Counted from the first letter of the stretch, positions 8,394 to 17,859 are shown. The stretch: DNA of 64,000 nucleotides from Desulfosporosinus meridiei DSM 13257 (GCF_000231385.2 NC_018515.1:3988501-4052500), one strand, 5' to 3'. The notes: generated by a model from the letters alone, not told the origin. Translations and numbers: made by a program.

Positions 8394-9119
8394 TTATTCC
8401 AATCGACAAAATTCTTTCCGTAATCTGCGAATAATTCTTTTCTCTAACCGTGAAATATAGGACTGGGAAATCCCTAAACGATCTGCTACCTCTTTCTGAG
8501 TTTTCTCTACTCCATCGTCAAGCCCGAACCTTAATTCCATGATAACCTTTTCTCTATTTGTTAACCTTCCCATTGCCAGATGCAAAAGTTGACGGTCTAC
8601 TTGCTCCTCAATAGGCTTAGAGATAATGTCATTTTCCGTACCTAAAACATCTGATAACAAAAGCTCATTCCCGTCCCAGTCAATATTTAAAGGTTCATCA
8701 AAGGAAACCTCAGACCGGGTTTTATTGTTACGTCTAAGATACATCAAAATTTCATTTTCAATGCAACGAGAAGCATAGGTAGCCAGTTTAATTTTTTTCT
8801 GAGGATCAAAAGTATTGACAGCTTTAATTAAGCCAATCGTTCCTATGGAAACAAGATCTTCAATTCCAATCCCGGTGTTTTCGAACTTTCTAGCAATATA
8901 GACCACTAGGCGAAGGTTTCGTTCTATCAAAATATCTCGAATAGAACCGTCACCCATTTCCAAACGCTCTAGTAGAACCCCTTCTTCGTCTGAGTTAAGT
9001 GGTGGGGGTAGGGCTTCACTGCTTCCAACGTAATAGATTCCACTAACTCCAAAAATTCTTTGAAGCAGCATGGCCCATAGGCCTCTGGCCTTACCATGAA
9101 CATTACTCCACCACTTCAT
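8394..9119 (-). CDS. sigE: RNA polymerase sigma-E factor precursor (mother cell)
   Basis: Sigma-E is the first mother-cell sigma factor and is made as a pro-protein cleaved by SpoIIGA. The 241-aa product has a hydrophobic N-terminal pro-region ([20 protein letters not shown]), the processing-site region before EALPPPLN, region 2 ([54 protein letters not shown]) and region 4 ([20 protein letters not shown]). Its ATG lies directly after the spoIIGA stop, so the protease and its substrate are translationally coupled. Confidence 0.98.
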   Translation of the reverse strand: MKWWSNVHGKARGLWAMLLQRIFGVSGIYYVGSSEALPPPLNSDEEGVLLERLEMGDGSIRDILIERNLRLVVYIARKFENTGIGIEDLVSIGTIGLIKAVNTFDPQKKIKLATYASRCIENEILMYLRRNNKTRSEVSFDEPLNIDWDGNELLLSDVLGTENDIISKPIEEQVDRQLLHLAMGRLTNREKVIMELRFGLDDGVEKTQKEVADRLGISQSYISRLEKRIIRRLRKEFCRLE

Positions 9120-10046
9120 TCATCCATCTCCACCTTTCTGAACATGTTCTGGGTGTAGTAACGCTTGGTATTCACCCTCTGAGCTTAATACTTGTCTTAC
9201 AAGCGCCACCGTAGCATGAATTTGTTGAGTTCCTCCGGCGCCGAAACACGTTACACTATCCGGTCTTATTCCTAGAAGCCAACTCTTATTATCAATTGTT
9301 TGAAAAGGGATGAAAACAAGACGTTTTACCAGATCGGGATTGACATTCCACAATAATGGCCAGGGGTCTGCATAATCCTTCCAAGGGATATCCAAGAACC
9401 CTTTGATATTCTCCGGCATAGCCCTCGCAGCAACCTCCTCTTCCAGCAGAATTACAGGATAGCCTGTCAATGGATCCCGCAAATGATTGCCGGTATCTAG
9501 TAAAGCCTTGATTTGAATAACCCCTTGCTCATCTCCACCAAAATTGATCTCCAGATCGAAAATGTTTTGTCCTATAAAGGACTTTTTTTCTTGCCATCGT
9601 TGCCAAAGGCGCTGTAAGGGCCACCACATTAGAGCACCTAAAGGAAGAATCCAAACTCTGTTTATAACCAGAATTAATCGTTCTTTATTGACTCCCCCAT
9701 CAAATTGCGCCCATCCCCATGAAGCGTAGACAAATCCGCCTAAGCCTGCAGAAAGGAGCCAAAAGCCAACAATTTCTTTAAGAAACGCATTTAATCTTGT
9801 AGTTGGAAAAGCGACGAAGACCATAAGAAAAGGAATCAGCCATTTAATGAGTACAGTCCACGCTGGTAGTGAAGAATAAGCAACCACAACGGGGATTTCG
9901 CCAAGTAAAACTGCCATAGAGATCCGGCTTAGACGAATTGGTAGTTTGAGTAGGCGACCAAGAAGGACAAGCAGGATAGTGTCCATTCCTCCATTAATGA
10001 GAATAGCCAGATCAAGATAGGTCTGTGCAATGCTAATTTGGTACAC
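9120..10046 (-). CDS. spoIIGA: Sporulation sigma-E processing peptidase SpoIIGA
   Basis: SpoIIGA is a membrane aspartic protease that activates pro-sigma-E after receiving the forespore SpoIIR signal. The 308-aa product has five predicted membrane helices in the first 150 residues and an aspartic-protease domain with the catalytic ALLDTGNHLRDPLTGYPV motif near residue 187, followed by VFIPFQTI and LGIRPDSVTCFG. GTG at 10046 is the only plausible start: the frame closes upstream and the first helix (TYLDLAILINGGMDTILLVL) needs it, although the ribosome site is poor. It is the first gene of the spoIIGA-sigE-sigG run. Confidence 0.95.
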   Translation of the reverse strand: MYQISIAQTYLDLAILINGGMDTILLVLLGRLLKLPIRLSRISMAVLLGEIPVVVAYSSLPAWTVLIKWLIPFLMVFVAFPTTRLNAFLKEIVGFWLLSAGLGGFVYASWGWAQFDGGVNKERLILVINRVWILPLGALMWWPLQRLWQRWQEKKSFIGQNIFDLEINFGGDEQGVIQIKALLDTGNHLRDPLTGYPVILLEEEVAARAMPENIKGFLDIPWKDYADPWPLLWNVNPDLVKRLVFIPFQTIDNKSWLLGIRPDSVTCFGAGGTQQIHATVALVRQVLSSEGEYQALLHPEHVQKGGDG

Positions 10047-10555
10047 CCTTTCTATGCGCTTCTCTAAAAATTATACTTGAAAGACAAAGTAAAACCTGTC
10101 GCATTCAGCGGGGCATAAATGGATATTTAAGGTAAATTAGTACGAGTGGTGTAGTTTTTTATCTATGAACCCTATTGGTCGACAGTATCTGTTAGCTTTA
10201 GCACGAGATTATTTGATAACAACATATTTAGTCGATTAACTCATCTTTCTCAAGGGAAGTTTGGCTTAATAAGACTTATCAAAAAGAAGAGAATCCCCAT
10301 CAATGTCCAGTCTGTCATCAGACATTTTAGTTGGCGCTGGTTTGAACCTTTGCTTTGACAAACTATTACATTAAACCGAATTTTACGGTTATTTCTTCAA
10401 AATTAATCATTTATATTCAAATTTTATTGAAATATTGATAAGTCCGTGTTATTGTAAATTAAAATTTAGAATTTTTACATATCTCCATGTGCTTTATTAC
10501 ACTTAACTTCTCGATGCCATTTGAACAATCAACAATTAAAGGCGGTAGATAATTA
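10047..10555. other. Divergent intergenic region between spoIIGA and a chemoreceptor gene
   Basis: About 500 bases contain no convincing gene. The side facing spoIIGA holds a likely Spo0A-type promoter (10070-10103) and a further TGTCGAC-type element at about 10179-10185. The side facing the chemoreceptor holds TTGACA at 10355-10360 and TTGATA at 10435-10440 as possible -35 elements with weak -10 partners, plus a short AACCG/CGGTT inverted repeat near 10374-10390. Nothing else is recognisable. Confidence 0.5.
10070..10103 (-). promoter_or_regulatory. Putative Spo0A-controlled spoIIG promoter
   Basis: On the minus strand a perfect TATAAT (10075-10070) lies 24 bases ahead of the spoIIGA start. 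No usable -35 exists at 17 bases, but a GCGACA hexamer occurs at 21 bases, overlapping TGTCGCA (10097-10103 on the plus strand), one mismatch from the Spo0A box TGTCGAA. The Bacillus spoIIG promoter is known for a long spacer with Spo0A boxes over the -35 region, so the arrangement fits direct Spo0A activation (inference). Confidence 0.5.
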
Positions 10556-12175
10556 ATGGCAAAAAATCTAAACGTTAACTTAAGTGAGAAAAAAAACGGT
10601 TTGAAAACTATCGTTCAGATTGCAAAAGAGATAGAATGTATTTTGGAGAAATCGAAGGATTTTGAAAGTGCCCGTCGACCTCTGAGGGAAGCGATAGACC
10701 GTAACCTTAAGAACAATGAGTTCTTACTGCTTTGCGACTTAAAAGGGTTAGCCTTAATCCACTCAAATCGCTTACGAGAAGGTATGGTCTTTAATAATGA
10801 AATTGAACTAAAGGCAGCTCAATGTAATCAACCGATTACACAACTATATCATCGTAATACTGGAGAAGTTTTGCTAGACGCGGCAAGCCCTGTTTTTGTC
10901 AAAGGGGCTCATACCTACGCCCTGCGTCTGGGTATACCACTTCAAAAAAATCTTCTTAGCAAACAAATGCTCTCAGGTATACTACCGGTTCTTCTACTCG
11001 GTGGGACATGGATTATTTTAAGTTCCTTTTCTCCGGCTTCGCTTATCTATTCAACCATTGCCTTGGGCGCTCAACTAATCTATAGTTTTTGGCTTAAGAA
11101 TAAAGTTTCACTGGCGCTACAGGAGGCTTTTAAAGTAACAAAAGCCATTGCTAAAGGGAATCTAAAAGTTCTAGCCAAGGCCAATTCCAATGATGAATTG
11201 GGAAGCTTATCATTCGAAGTAAATAAAGTATCCCTTGGCATGAAGTCGATCATCACGGATCTGGCTTCCTTTTCTGAGCGAGCTCAAAATATGAGCCAAA
11301 CTCAAGCATCCCATGCGCAACTATTCGCAGAAAATCAAGAAACCTTGGCAGCTACTCTGGAGGAATTTAGTGCAGGAGCAACTGATCAAATTCAAGGCAT
11401 GCAAATGTCACAAAAGCAAGTTGACGAGATCCAATCAGCTTCCCAAAGCATTTTAATCAGCACCCAGGATGTTCTTTCCTTAACAAGATCCGCTAAATCA
11501 ACAAGCCAAGAAGGAACCTTAGCGGTTAATGAGGCAATTCGTGAGATGGGCCTTATCTATCAATCAACGGAACAGGCTAATCAATCCATACACGGATTAG
11601 CTGAACAGGCCCAAAAAATCGGAGATATTATTTCTGTAATTAATGGTATTTCCGATCAAACAAATCTACTGGCCTTAAATGCAGCTATTGAAGCTGCTCG
11701 AGCAGGAGAACATGGTAGGGGCTTTGCTGTTGTTGCAGAAGAAGTCAGAAAACTGGCAGACAGTTCAGCTTACTCTTCTCATCAGATTATGGAACTCATT
11801 TCGAATGTTCAAAGAATGGTTAACTCAACTGTCGACAAGATAAGCCAAGGAATGAACGAGGTAAACCGAGGTAAGGCAGTCATTGAAAAAGCCGGCGATG
11901 CCATTGCCTCCCTTGACGAAGTGATCAATGAAACCTCAATAAAAGTGGAAACCAACCTGCAAAATGCTGATCACTTGTTAAATCAGAGTGAATTATTAGC
12001 TCAAACTCAGCGGCAAGCAACCACAATTGCAACTCAATTTGCCGAAGGAGCCACTCAAGCAGCAACAACTGTAGAACAACAAATGGTTTCTACTAAAGAA
12101 ATCGCCTCCATATCTTCTGAACTAGCAAAAACCTCCGCTCACTTGAACCAAGTTATCCAACGATTCGAAGTCTAA
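10556..12175 (+). CDS. Methyl-accepting chemotaxis protein
   Basis: A 539-aa chemoreceptor. The N-terminal 130 residues have no signal anchor and include a possible small ligand-binding domain ([17 protein letters not shown], then [13 protein letters not shown]). Two membrane helices follow (about 138-157 and 160-180), then a HAMP domain (about 181-232) and a long cytoplasmic signalling coil with the conserved hairpin tip around residues 360-397 ([34 protein letters not shown]). This topology places the sensor domain inside the cell. The gene is on the opposite strand to everything around it, between spoIIGA and ftsZ, and ends at a strong terminator. The ligand is unknown. Confidence 0.93.
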   Translation: MAKNLNVNLSEKKNGLKTIVQIAKEIECILEKSKDFESARRPLREAIDRNLKNNEFLLLCDLKGLALIHSNRLREGMVFNNEIELKAAQCNQPITQLYHRNTGEVLLDAASPVFVKGAHTYALRLGIPLQKNLLSKQMLSGILPVLLLGGTWIILSSFSPASLIYSTIALGAQLIYSFWLKNKVSLALQEAFKVTKAIAKGNLKVLAKANSNDELGSLSFEVNKVSLGMKSIITDLASFSERAQNMSQTQASHAQLFAENQETLAATLEEFSAGATDQIQGMQMSQKQVDEIQSASQSILISTQDVLSLTRSAKSTSQEGTLAVNEAIREMGLIYQSTEQANQSIHGLAEQAQKIGDIISVINGISDQTNLLALNAAIEAARAGEHGRGFAVVAEEVRKLADSSAYSSHQIMELISNVQRMVNSTVDKISQGMNEVNRGKAVIEKAGDAIASLDEVINETSIKVETNLQNADHLLNQSELLAQTQRQATTIATQFAEGATQAATTVEQQMVSTKEIASISSELAKTSAHLNQVIQRFEV

Positions 12176-12185
12176 ATACACCAAT

Positions 12186-12227
12186 AAAAAACCAGGTCAT
12201 ACCACTAGAGGTATGACCTGGTTTTTT
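12186..12227. terminator. Bidirectional terminator between the chemoreceptor gene and ftsZ
   Basis: A perfect 13-bp stem (ACCAGGTCATACC at 12191-12203 and its complement at 12210-12222) has runs of A on the left and T on the right. It can therefore end plus-strand chemoreceptor transcripts and minus-strand ftsZ transcripts. The two genes converge here. Confidence 0.92.
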
Positions 12228-12246
12228 AGCTAACAATTAATTGAAC

Positions 12247-13308
12247 TTACCGTCTGCGCCTTAGAAACTCAGGAATGTCCACATCCCCTTCTTTAGCTAC
12301 AGTCTTAATTATATTGTCTTGAACCTTACCGGGTGGGGTACCGAAACCAGCCCATTGCTGGTCGAATCCGGTAGCGATGACTGTGACTCTGAGCTCTTCC
12401 TTCAGATCCTCATCGATAACCGCTCCAAATATTATATTCGCCTCAGGATCTGCTGCTTCCGAAATAATTCCTGCCGCTTCGTTCACTTCAAAGAGGGTTA
12501 GATTTATTCCTCCGGTAATATTCAGCAGCACACCTTTTGCTCCTTCAATAGAGGTTTCCAGCAGAGGGCTGGAAATTGCCTTTCTTGCCGCATCAGCTGC
12601 CCGATTTTCCCCTGTTGCCTGACCGATACCCATTAATGCTGAGCCGGTATTTGACATAATAGTCTTAACATCTGCAAAATCTAAGTTGATTAAACCAGGA
12701 ACTGCAATTAGATCTGAAATGCCTTGAACCCCTTGACGCAAGACATCATCCGCAATGCGAAAAGCCTCATGGATTGTTGTATGCTTGTCTACTACCTGTA
12801 GCAAACGATCATTGGGAATTGTAATAAGGGTATCTACTTTGCTTTTTAACTCGGCAATGCCTTTTTCAGCTTGCATAGCCCTCTTACGTCCTTCAAAGGT
12901 GAATGGTCTTGTAACTACCCCTACTGTTAGCGCCCCCATTTCTTTGGCGACTTCTGCAACAATAGGTGCAGCTCCAGTACCGGTTCCTCCCCCCATTCCC
13001 GCTGTAACAAAGACCATATCCGCGCCTTTTAAAACCTTAGCCAGTTCTTCACGACTTTCTTCCGCCGCTTTAGCACCAATCTCAGGATTTGCGCCCGCTC
13101 CCAGCCCTTTGGTTAATTTAATTCCTATTTGAACTTTTTCTCCCGCACGTGAGAGTTGTAAAGCCTGGGAATCAGTATTAACTGTTACGAAATCTACCCC
13201 TTGTAAACCAGCGGTAATCATACGATTAACCGCATTGTTTCCACCGCCGCCAACACCAATGACCTTAATTTCTGCAAATTGGTTCAAGTCTGTATCAAAT
13301 TCTAGCAT
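12247..13308 (-). CDS. ftsZ: Cell division protein FtsZ
   Basis: FtsZ is the tubulin-like GTPase that forms the division ring. The 353-aa product shows [15 protein letters not shown], the tubulin signature [10 protein letters not shown] (near residues 106-115), the T7 segment [11 protein letters not shown] and the synergy-loop region. The C-terminal tail ends [10 protein letters not shown], the conserved peptide that binds SepF and other partners. The linker before the tail is short. It is preceded by sbp, not ftsA, and a 358-base leader separates it from sbp, so ftsZ probably also has its own promoter. Confidence 0.99.
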   Translation of the reverse strand: MLEFDTDLNQFAEIKVIGVGGGGNNAVNRMITAGLQGVDFVTVNTDSQALQLSRAGEKVQIGIKLTKGLGAGANPEIGAKAAEESREELAKVLKGADMVFVTAGMGGGTGTGAAPIVAEVAKEMGALTVGVVTRPFTFEGRKRAMQAEKGIAELKSKVDTLITIPNDRLLQVVDKHTTIHEAFRIADDVLRQGVQGISDLIAVPGLINLDFADVKTIMSNTGSALMGIGQATGENRAADAARKAISSPLLETSIEGAKGVLLNITGGINLTLFEVNEAAGIISEAADPEANIIFGAVIDEDLKEELRVTVIATGFDQQWAGFGTPPGKVQDNIIKTVAKEGDVDIPEFLRRRR

Positions 13309-13666
13309 TTAGGCGTTAACCCCCTCGCTCATTCTTACCTGCAATAATTTATTAACAATGCAGGTTATTTCTATAGTTTTTTTCTGTGCTTCCATATGTT
13401 CATGTGTAACCTTCTCGCCGAATAACGGCTAAATTTTAAATATTAGTCTCTAGAATACTCCTATAAGAGTATCAGCCATCCCAACGACTTATTGGCTGAT
13501 CAATTTTGTTATACACACAACATTACAAATTCTATATTCTTAACCAATAACCCTTTTTTTGAATAAATTTTTCTCTAAAAAGGAACAAAAAAATCTCAAA
13601 AACTTCCGGGATTACTTTCCGGACAATTCCCTTAAAGTGTCAAAGATATTCTTAAGTGATATTTTC
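13309..13666. other. Leader region of ftsZ with two inverted repeats
   Basis: No credible gene lies here. Two hairpins are visible: ATCAGCCA (13471-13478) with TGGCTGAT (13493-13500), and ACCTGCA (13337-13343) with TGCAGGT (13359-13365), the latter close to the ftsZ ribosome site. A TATAAC hexamer near 13508-13513 on the minus strand could be a -10 element but lacks a clear -35. The length and the hairpins suggest separate transcription or leader control of ftsZ (inference). Confidence 0.45.
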
Positions 13667-13996
13667 CTATTTTTTGAGGAGATGACGACGGATGCTCCCC
13701 AAATTTTGGAATATGCGCACACCGAAAGCAACCACCGCTGCTAAATAAAGGTCAACACCAATCCGGTCACCGACATAGGCTAACAGAGCTGCAAGGAGCA
13801 TATTGCTGAAAAAGCCTGTTAGAAATACCGTGCTATCGAAATGGTCTTCCTGAGCAGAGCGAATCCCCCCTAAAACAGAGTCTAAAGCTGCGAGAATTCC
13901 TACCGATAAGTATTTTGCATATTCGATTGGAACTGAAAAAGGACTTACATACCCAATTGCTAGTCCTAAAACTAAGCCTAATAAGGGTAACCACAT
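13667..13996 (-). CDS. sbp: Small basic protein (DUF1290, Sbp)
   Basis: A 109-aa membrane protein with three hydrophobic segments (LLGLVLGLAIGYV, YLSVGILAALDSVLGGI, FSNMLLAALLAYVG) and a basic C-terminus (SIRRHLLKK). This is the DUF1290/Sbp family, found between ftsQ (divIB) and ftsZ in many Firmicutes. The molecular role is not established. It follows ftsQ by 18 bases in the same operon. Confidence 0.93.
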   Translation of the reverse strand: MWLPLLGLVLGLAIGYVSPFSVPIEYAKYLSVGILAALDSVLGGIRSAQEDHFDSTVFLTGFFSNMLLAALLAYVGDRIGVDLYLAAVVAFGVRIFQNLGSIRRHLLKK

Positions 13997-14014
13997 TTTA
14001 AAAATCCTCCTGAC

Positions 14015-14740
14015 TTAGCGACCAATTACCGGTTTTGCCGCTGTAAAATCAATATATCGAACCCCTTGTTGTATTGAAGTATACCCATCGTCGCTTAAAA
14101 GTTGATAAAGTGCCATCAATTTATCTTTCCACTCATTGGCTTGTCCAAGTCGTACTTCGACCCCACTTGTCAAAAATAAAGTGATTTGTTCGATAGCATT
14201 AACATGCAACTCTCCAATCTGAGCAACTAATTCCGGCGGAGCTTGTTTAAGCAAGTTCAGACCTGCTTTAAGGAGAGAATTTTCTAGGTTCTGACCCGGC
14301 CCAACTGTATCAGGAAGCTCAATTCCACTAATCACGGGATAATCATTTTTTGGCCAACTCTCTAGACGGCGCAAAAAAGTCCCTTCGGAATCTACCTCTA
14401 TAATCCCTTTGGGGACTACAACTAAAGCAACAGGGGTTCGTTCAGTAACCTGAACAACTAGAGTTTGAGGGAGATTCCTTTGGAATTGAACGTCTTTTAT
14501 CAAGGGATGTAAAGATATCTTATATTGAAGAGCTTTCCGATCAAAAAGTAATAGGTTTTGCCCTTGAATTCCGTCAGTTAACTTTAGGATTTCGCTTTCT
14601 GAAATTATACTTAATCCTTGTACACTAACATGTTGGATAGCAAAAGCATTGGAGCGCAAAAAAAGCGCCAAACCCAAGGAAAGCAGAATGGTCAATACTG
14701 CGATATAGAGAAAGGACGTATTCATTTTCTTGGGTTCCAT
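14015..14740 (-). CDS. ftsQ: Cell division protein FtsQ/DivIB
   Basis: A 241-aa bitopic protein: one N-terminal membrane helix (SFLYIAVLTILLSLGLALFL), a POTRA domain starting at about residue 33 (IQHVSVQGLSIISESEILKL) and the FtsQ/DivIB beta domain (LPQTLVVQVTERTPVALVVV, then VEVRLGQANEWKDKLMALYQ and VRYIDFTAAKPV). FtsQ/DivIB works with FtsL and DivIC in the divisome. It lies between murA and sbp in the conserved dcw order. Confidence 0.95.
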   Translation of the reverse strand: MEPKKMNTSFLYIAVLTILLSLGLALFLRSNAFAIQHVSVQGLSIISESEILKLTDGIQGQNLLLFDRKALQYKISLHPLIKDVQFQRNLPQTLVVQVTERTPVALVVVPKGIIEVDSEGTFLRRLESWPKNDYPVISGIELPDTVGPGQNLENSLLKAGLNLLKQAPPELVAQIGELHVNAIEQITLFLTSGVEVRLGQANEWKDKLMALYQLLSDDGYTSIQQGVRYIDFTAAKPVIGR

Positions 14741-14817
14741 AGTGGTATTTTCCTCCTTGTCCCAAGTATAACGAATACCGTCCTATTCTGCTATACAAAA
14801 TTTAGTGATCTTCAAAA

Positions 14818-16098
14818 TTAATTCATAGAAATCTCACTTTTAGCTTTTTTTGAAACGCGCAAGAGCTTTGCTCCTAAACGGCAGTATTTTTCTTCAAGTT
14901 TTTCATATCCTCGATCAATATAGTCTACCTTTTCCAGCACAGTTGCCTCCTCTGCCGCTAATGCCGTTAAGAAGAGAGCTGCTCCGGCGCGAAGATCTGT
15001 GGCCTCGACAAAAGCTCCTTCAAGGGATTTAACCCCCCGAATAATTGCTGTTCTACCCTCAACCGTAATTTGGGCCCCCATTCTACGCAGCTCATCCACA
15101 TGTTGAAAACGATTCTCGAAGATTGTTTCAGTGATTATGCTGGTTCCTTCCGCACTAGACAACATAGCCATAAACTGAGGCTGCATGTCGGTCGGAAATC
15201 CTGGATAAGGCATTGTTTTAAGATCTACCCCTCGTATCCCGCCCAACTGTTTCACCCGGACTGAATCATCCAGAAGAGTTATAGAGGCCCCGGCCTGCCG
15301 TAATTTAGCAATCACTGGTTCCAGATGTTCAGGTACGACATTTTCGATGACTACATCTCCTCTGGTCATGACAGCAGCTATCATATGGGTACCCGCTTCA
15401 ATGCGATCAGGAATAACAGTATGCTCTGCAGGACGGAGGGAATCAACTCCATCAATTCTTAAAACATCCATCCCTGCTCCGCGCACTTTCCCACCCATCT
15501 TGTTGAGGAAATTTTGCAGATCTACTATTTCCGGCTCACGTGCTGCATTTCTTATGACTGTAGTCCCTTTTGCCAGAACAGCAGCCATCATAATGTTTTC
15601 TGTAGCTCCAACGCTAGGGACATCTAAATAGACATCCGCACCTTGGAGATGATCTGTCCAAGCTTCAATATATCCATGCCTTTCCTTAACCTTTACTCCT
15701 AACAACTCCAAACCTTTTATATGCTGATCCATCGGACGGGAACCAATAGCGCAACCTCCCGGTCTGGATATTTTAACTCGCCCATATCGCGCTAACAACG
15801 GACCTAAAATTAGATTGGATGCTCTCATTTGCCTCATTAAAGCTTCATCAACCTCGCAGGACTCTAGTCGCCCAGCATCAATAAGCATAGCCTCATTTTG
15901 CCGTAGGACTTTACAACCAAGCCCTTCTAGGACTTCGATCATATGTTTAATATCGGCTAGTTCCGGTATCTCAAGTAAACTAGATGTCCCTTCTGCCAGT
16001 AACGATGCAGCTAATAAGGGAAGGGACGAATTCTTTGCCCCACTAACTCGGATACTTCCTTCTAACCTTTGTTTACCTGTGATAACATAGCGATCCAT
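14818..16098 (-). CDS. murA: UDP-N-acetylglucosamine 1-carboxyvinyltransferase MurA
   Basis: MurA transfers enolpyruvate from PEP to UDP-GlcNAc, the first committed step of peptidoglycan synthesis. The product (426 aa) has the catalytic lysine segment RVSGAKNSSLPLLAASLLAE, the active-site Cys in RPGGCAIGSRPMDQHIKGLE (site of fosfomycin attack) and the PFPTDMQPQFMAMLS segment. The frame extends to 16131; ATG at 16098, or GTG directly before it at 16101, follows a GGGGAG site and matches the family start. It follows murB and precedes ftsQ. Confidence 0.98.
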   Translation of the reverse strand: MDRYVITGKQRLEGSIRVSGAKNSSLPLLAASLLAEGTSSLLEIPELADIKHMIEVLEGLGCKVLRQNEAMLIDAGRLESCEVDEALMRQMRASNLILGPLLARYGRVKISRPGGCAIGSRPMDQHIKGLELLGVKVKERHGYIEAWTDHLQGADVYLDVPSVGATENIMMAAVLAKGTTVIRNAAREPEIVDLQNFLNKMGGKVRGAGMDVLRIDGVDSLRPAEHTVIPDRIEAGTHMIAAVMTRGDVVIENVVPEHLEPVIAKLRQAGASITLLDDSVRVKQLGGIRGVDLKTMPYPGFPTDMQPQFMAMLSSAEGTSIITETIFENRFQHVDELRRMGAQITVEGRTAIIRGVKSLEGAFVEATDLRAGAALFLTALAAEEATVLEKVDYIDRGYEKLEEKYCRLGAKLLRVSKKAKSEISMN

Positions 16099-16166
16099 CA
16101 CTATAATCCACTCCCCTTTTAAACAATTCAATCCGGTTGATCTTCTATCAAACTGAGGGGCTTCCT

Positions 16167-17072
16167 CTAAACATCTCTTCTTCGGTTGACTCGTGCCGTT
16201 AAAATACTTTCTATTTCCGTTTGTAAGCTAATATCATATTTCAATTGAATATCCGTCTTAATGGCTTCTATCAAGGCAAGGACATCACTAGACGTAGCAA
16301 GGCCTGTGTTGACAATAAAATTTGCATGCTTCTCAGATACTTTCGCACCACCTATACTTCTTCCTTTCCAACCGGCTGCCTCAATCAATCGTCCGGCAGA
16401 ATGCCCCGGTGGATTTCGAAAGACACTCCCCGCATTAGGTAGCTCAAGTGGCTGATTTGCTGTACGTTTTGTTAAGTATTCTCGCATATCTTGCAAGATT
16501 TGTTCCCGTTCACCTGCCTTAAATTTAAGGTGAGCTTCTAAAACCCAGGCGTGCCCCCGTAAAGAACAGAATCTATAGGCAAACTCGAATTCATCACGCT
16601 TTAATTTCTTAATGCTACCATCCGCCCACAGTGTTGAAACACTAAGTACACAGGAAGAAATTTCACCGCCATGGGCACCGGCATTCATCATAATGGCCCC
16701 TCCAATCGAGCCCGGAATCCCTCGTGCAAACTCCAAGCCACTCCATCCCAGTTCGCCTGCCTCTTGAGCCAAACGAGCTAATGTATATCCGGCCTCAACC
16801 CTGACCGAATGATCCCCCCAGCTAATTCCTCGTAGTGATGTTGAAACTAACGTGATTCCAGAAAGTCCTTCATCCGGAAAGAGAACATTCGATCCACGCC
16901 CAATTAAGCGCACGGGAATTTCCCTCGCTTGGGCCCGCTGCCAGACTTTTAGTAAGTCCTCAATTGTTTCAGGCCAATATACGGTCTCAGCCGGCCCGCC
17001 AATCCTCCATGTACTCAGTTTATGGAGCGGATAATTCTTCTCTACACGCCCCGACATTCCATCCAAAATCAT
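16167..17072 (-). CDS. murB: UDP-N-acetylenolpyruvoylglucosamine reductase MurB
   Basis: MurB reduces the MurA product to UDP-MurNAc with NADPH and FAD. The 301-aa protein has the FAD-binding motifs LIGRGSNVLFPDEGLSG and GLEFARGIPGSIGGAIMMNA, the catalytic-site LPNAGSVFRNPPGHSAGRLI and the C-terminal KVSEKHANFIVNTG. It is a type II MurB by length. GAGGTGG seven bases before the ATG fixes the start, which lies inside the last 53 bases of the preceding murC-like gene, so the two are coupled. The substrate-producing murA follows downstream. Confidence 0.97.
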   Translation of the reverse strand: MILDGMSGRVEKNYPLHKLSTWRIGGPAETVYWPETIEDLLKVWQRAQAREIPVRLIGRGSNVLFPDEGLSGITLVSTSLRGISWGDHSVRVEAGYTLARLAQEAGELGWSGLEFARGIPGSIGGAIMMNAGAHGGEISSCVLSVSTLWADGSIKKLKRDEFEFAYRFCSLRGHAWVLEAHLKFKAGEREQILQDMREYLTKRTANQPLELPNAGSVFRNPPGHSAGRLIEAAGWKGRSIGGAKVSEKHANFIVNTGLATSSDVLALIEAIKTDIQLKYDISLQTEIESILTARVNRRRDV

Positions 17073-17859
17073 TAATTTTCCACCTCAAGTTATCTGCCAT
17101 TCTTTCGTTCTTCCAAATAGAACTAAGAGCCAGCCTTATATCCAGCCAGGAAACTCCCAGATCTATGCATATAGCTATGTTTTGAACAGCTGCTTCTTCC
17201 TCGGATAGTTTGGGCCAACGCGGCAAATGTCCTACAAACTTCTTTCTATCTTGTGAGCGGTAAAAGTCAATCTGATTTTCTCGGATCTCCCAAGCCGCTT
17301 GTGCATTTCCTCTGTCATTACTAATTCTTCTTCCCAACGAATTTTTTTCCATTAGCCCCTCTAACCAGGACTCTGATATAAGCCAATGCACTCCCTCTTT
17401 ACGTTCGCATTGCCACTTTCCATCAGGAGTTGCCCAAAGTGCGGTCGGTTCAAAACCAGCCTGATTTAAGATATGCAATAGCAAAGGACGATCATCAATT
17501 AGGACTGCCGGCTCTGAAATCCAAATAATTAAGTTATCTTCTAAAAGATTATGTATAAACGATTCAACTGATTGAACTTTAATCCCCTTCGCAAAAGCCT
17601 TTTCTCTTAGAGAATTCTCCTCTTGCAGATTAGGCCAGAAAACCAATTCTGTTACAGGGCTAAAAGTTTCCGGAACTTGAACAGCATTGCCATCAAAAGG
17701 CTTATCTAGCCAGTTCTCTCGAAATTCTCGGCTTAAATCCTCCTGAGTCGGTTCAACCATAGAATAATCAAGCTGGATTTCTTCTAAAACAGCCCTAACC
17801 CCACTGATTCCTGGAACTGCAGAAGAAGCAGCCAGTTGTATCTTTCGCCTCGGCCACAC
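17020..17859 (-). CDS. Degenerate MurC-like protein (putative pseudoenzyme)
   Basis: This intact 279-aa frame occupies the murC slot between murG and murB. GTG at 17859 is chosen: AAAGGAG lies eight bases before it and the protein then begins like MurC. Residues 6-21 (KIQLAASSAVPGISGV) replace the glycine-rich UDP-binding loop. Residues about 73-105 (TELVFWPNLQEENSL, then AFAKGIKVQSVESF) follow MurC's N-domain end. At 114-125 ISEPAVLIDDRP stands where MurC has GTHGKTTT. LILNQAGFEPT-type residues then match MurC's next helix, and 224-248 (AVQNIAICIDLGVSWLDIRL) match its NALAA helix. Most of the central domain and the whole C-terminal domain are missing, so ligase activity is not expected. The function is unknown. 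Alignment was made by eye from memory. Confidence 0.75.
   Translation of the reverse strand: MWPRRKIQLAASSAVPGISGVRAVLEEIQLDYSMVEPTQEDLSREFRENWLDKPFDGNAVQVPETFSPVTELVFWPNLQEENSLREKAFAKGIKVQSVESFIHNLLEDNLIIWISEPAVLIDDRPLLLHILNQAGFEPTALWATPDGKWQCERKEGVHWLISESWLEGLMEKNSLGRRISNDRGNAQAAWEIRENQIDFYRSQDRKKFVGHLPRWPKLSEEEAAVQNIAICIDLGVSWLDIRLALSSIWKNERMADNLRWKINDFGWNVGACREELSAP

Noticed and set aside
17485-17520. Frameshift as the cause of the missing MurC P-loop
   Set aside because: Similarity to MurC continues in the same frame on both sides of the altered P-loop, so local frameshift or sequencing error does not explain its loss.
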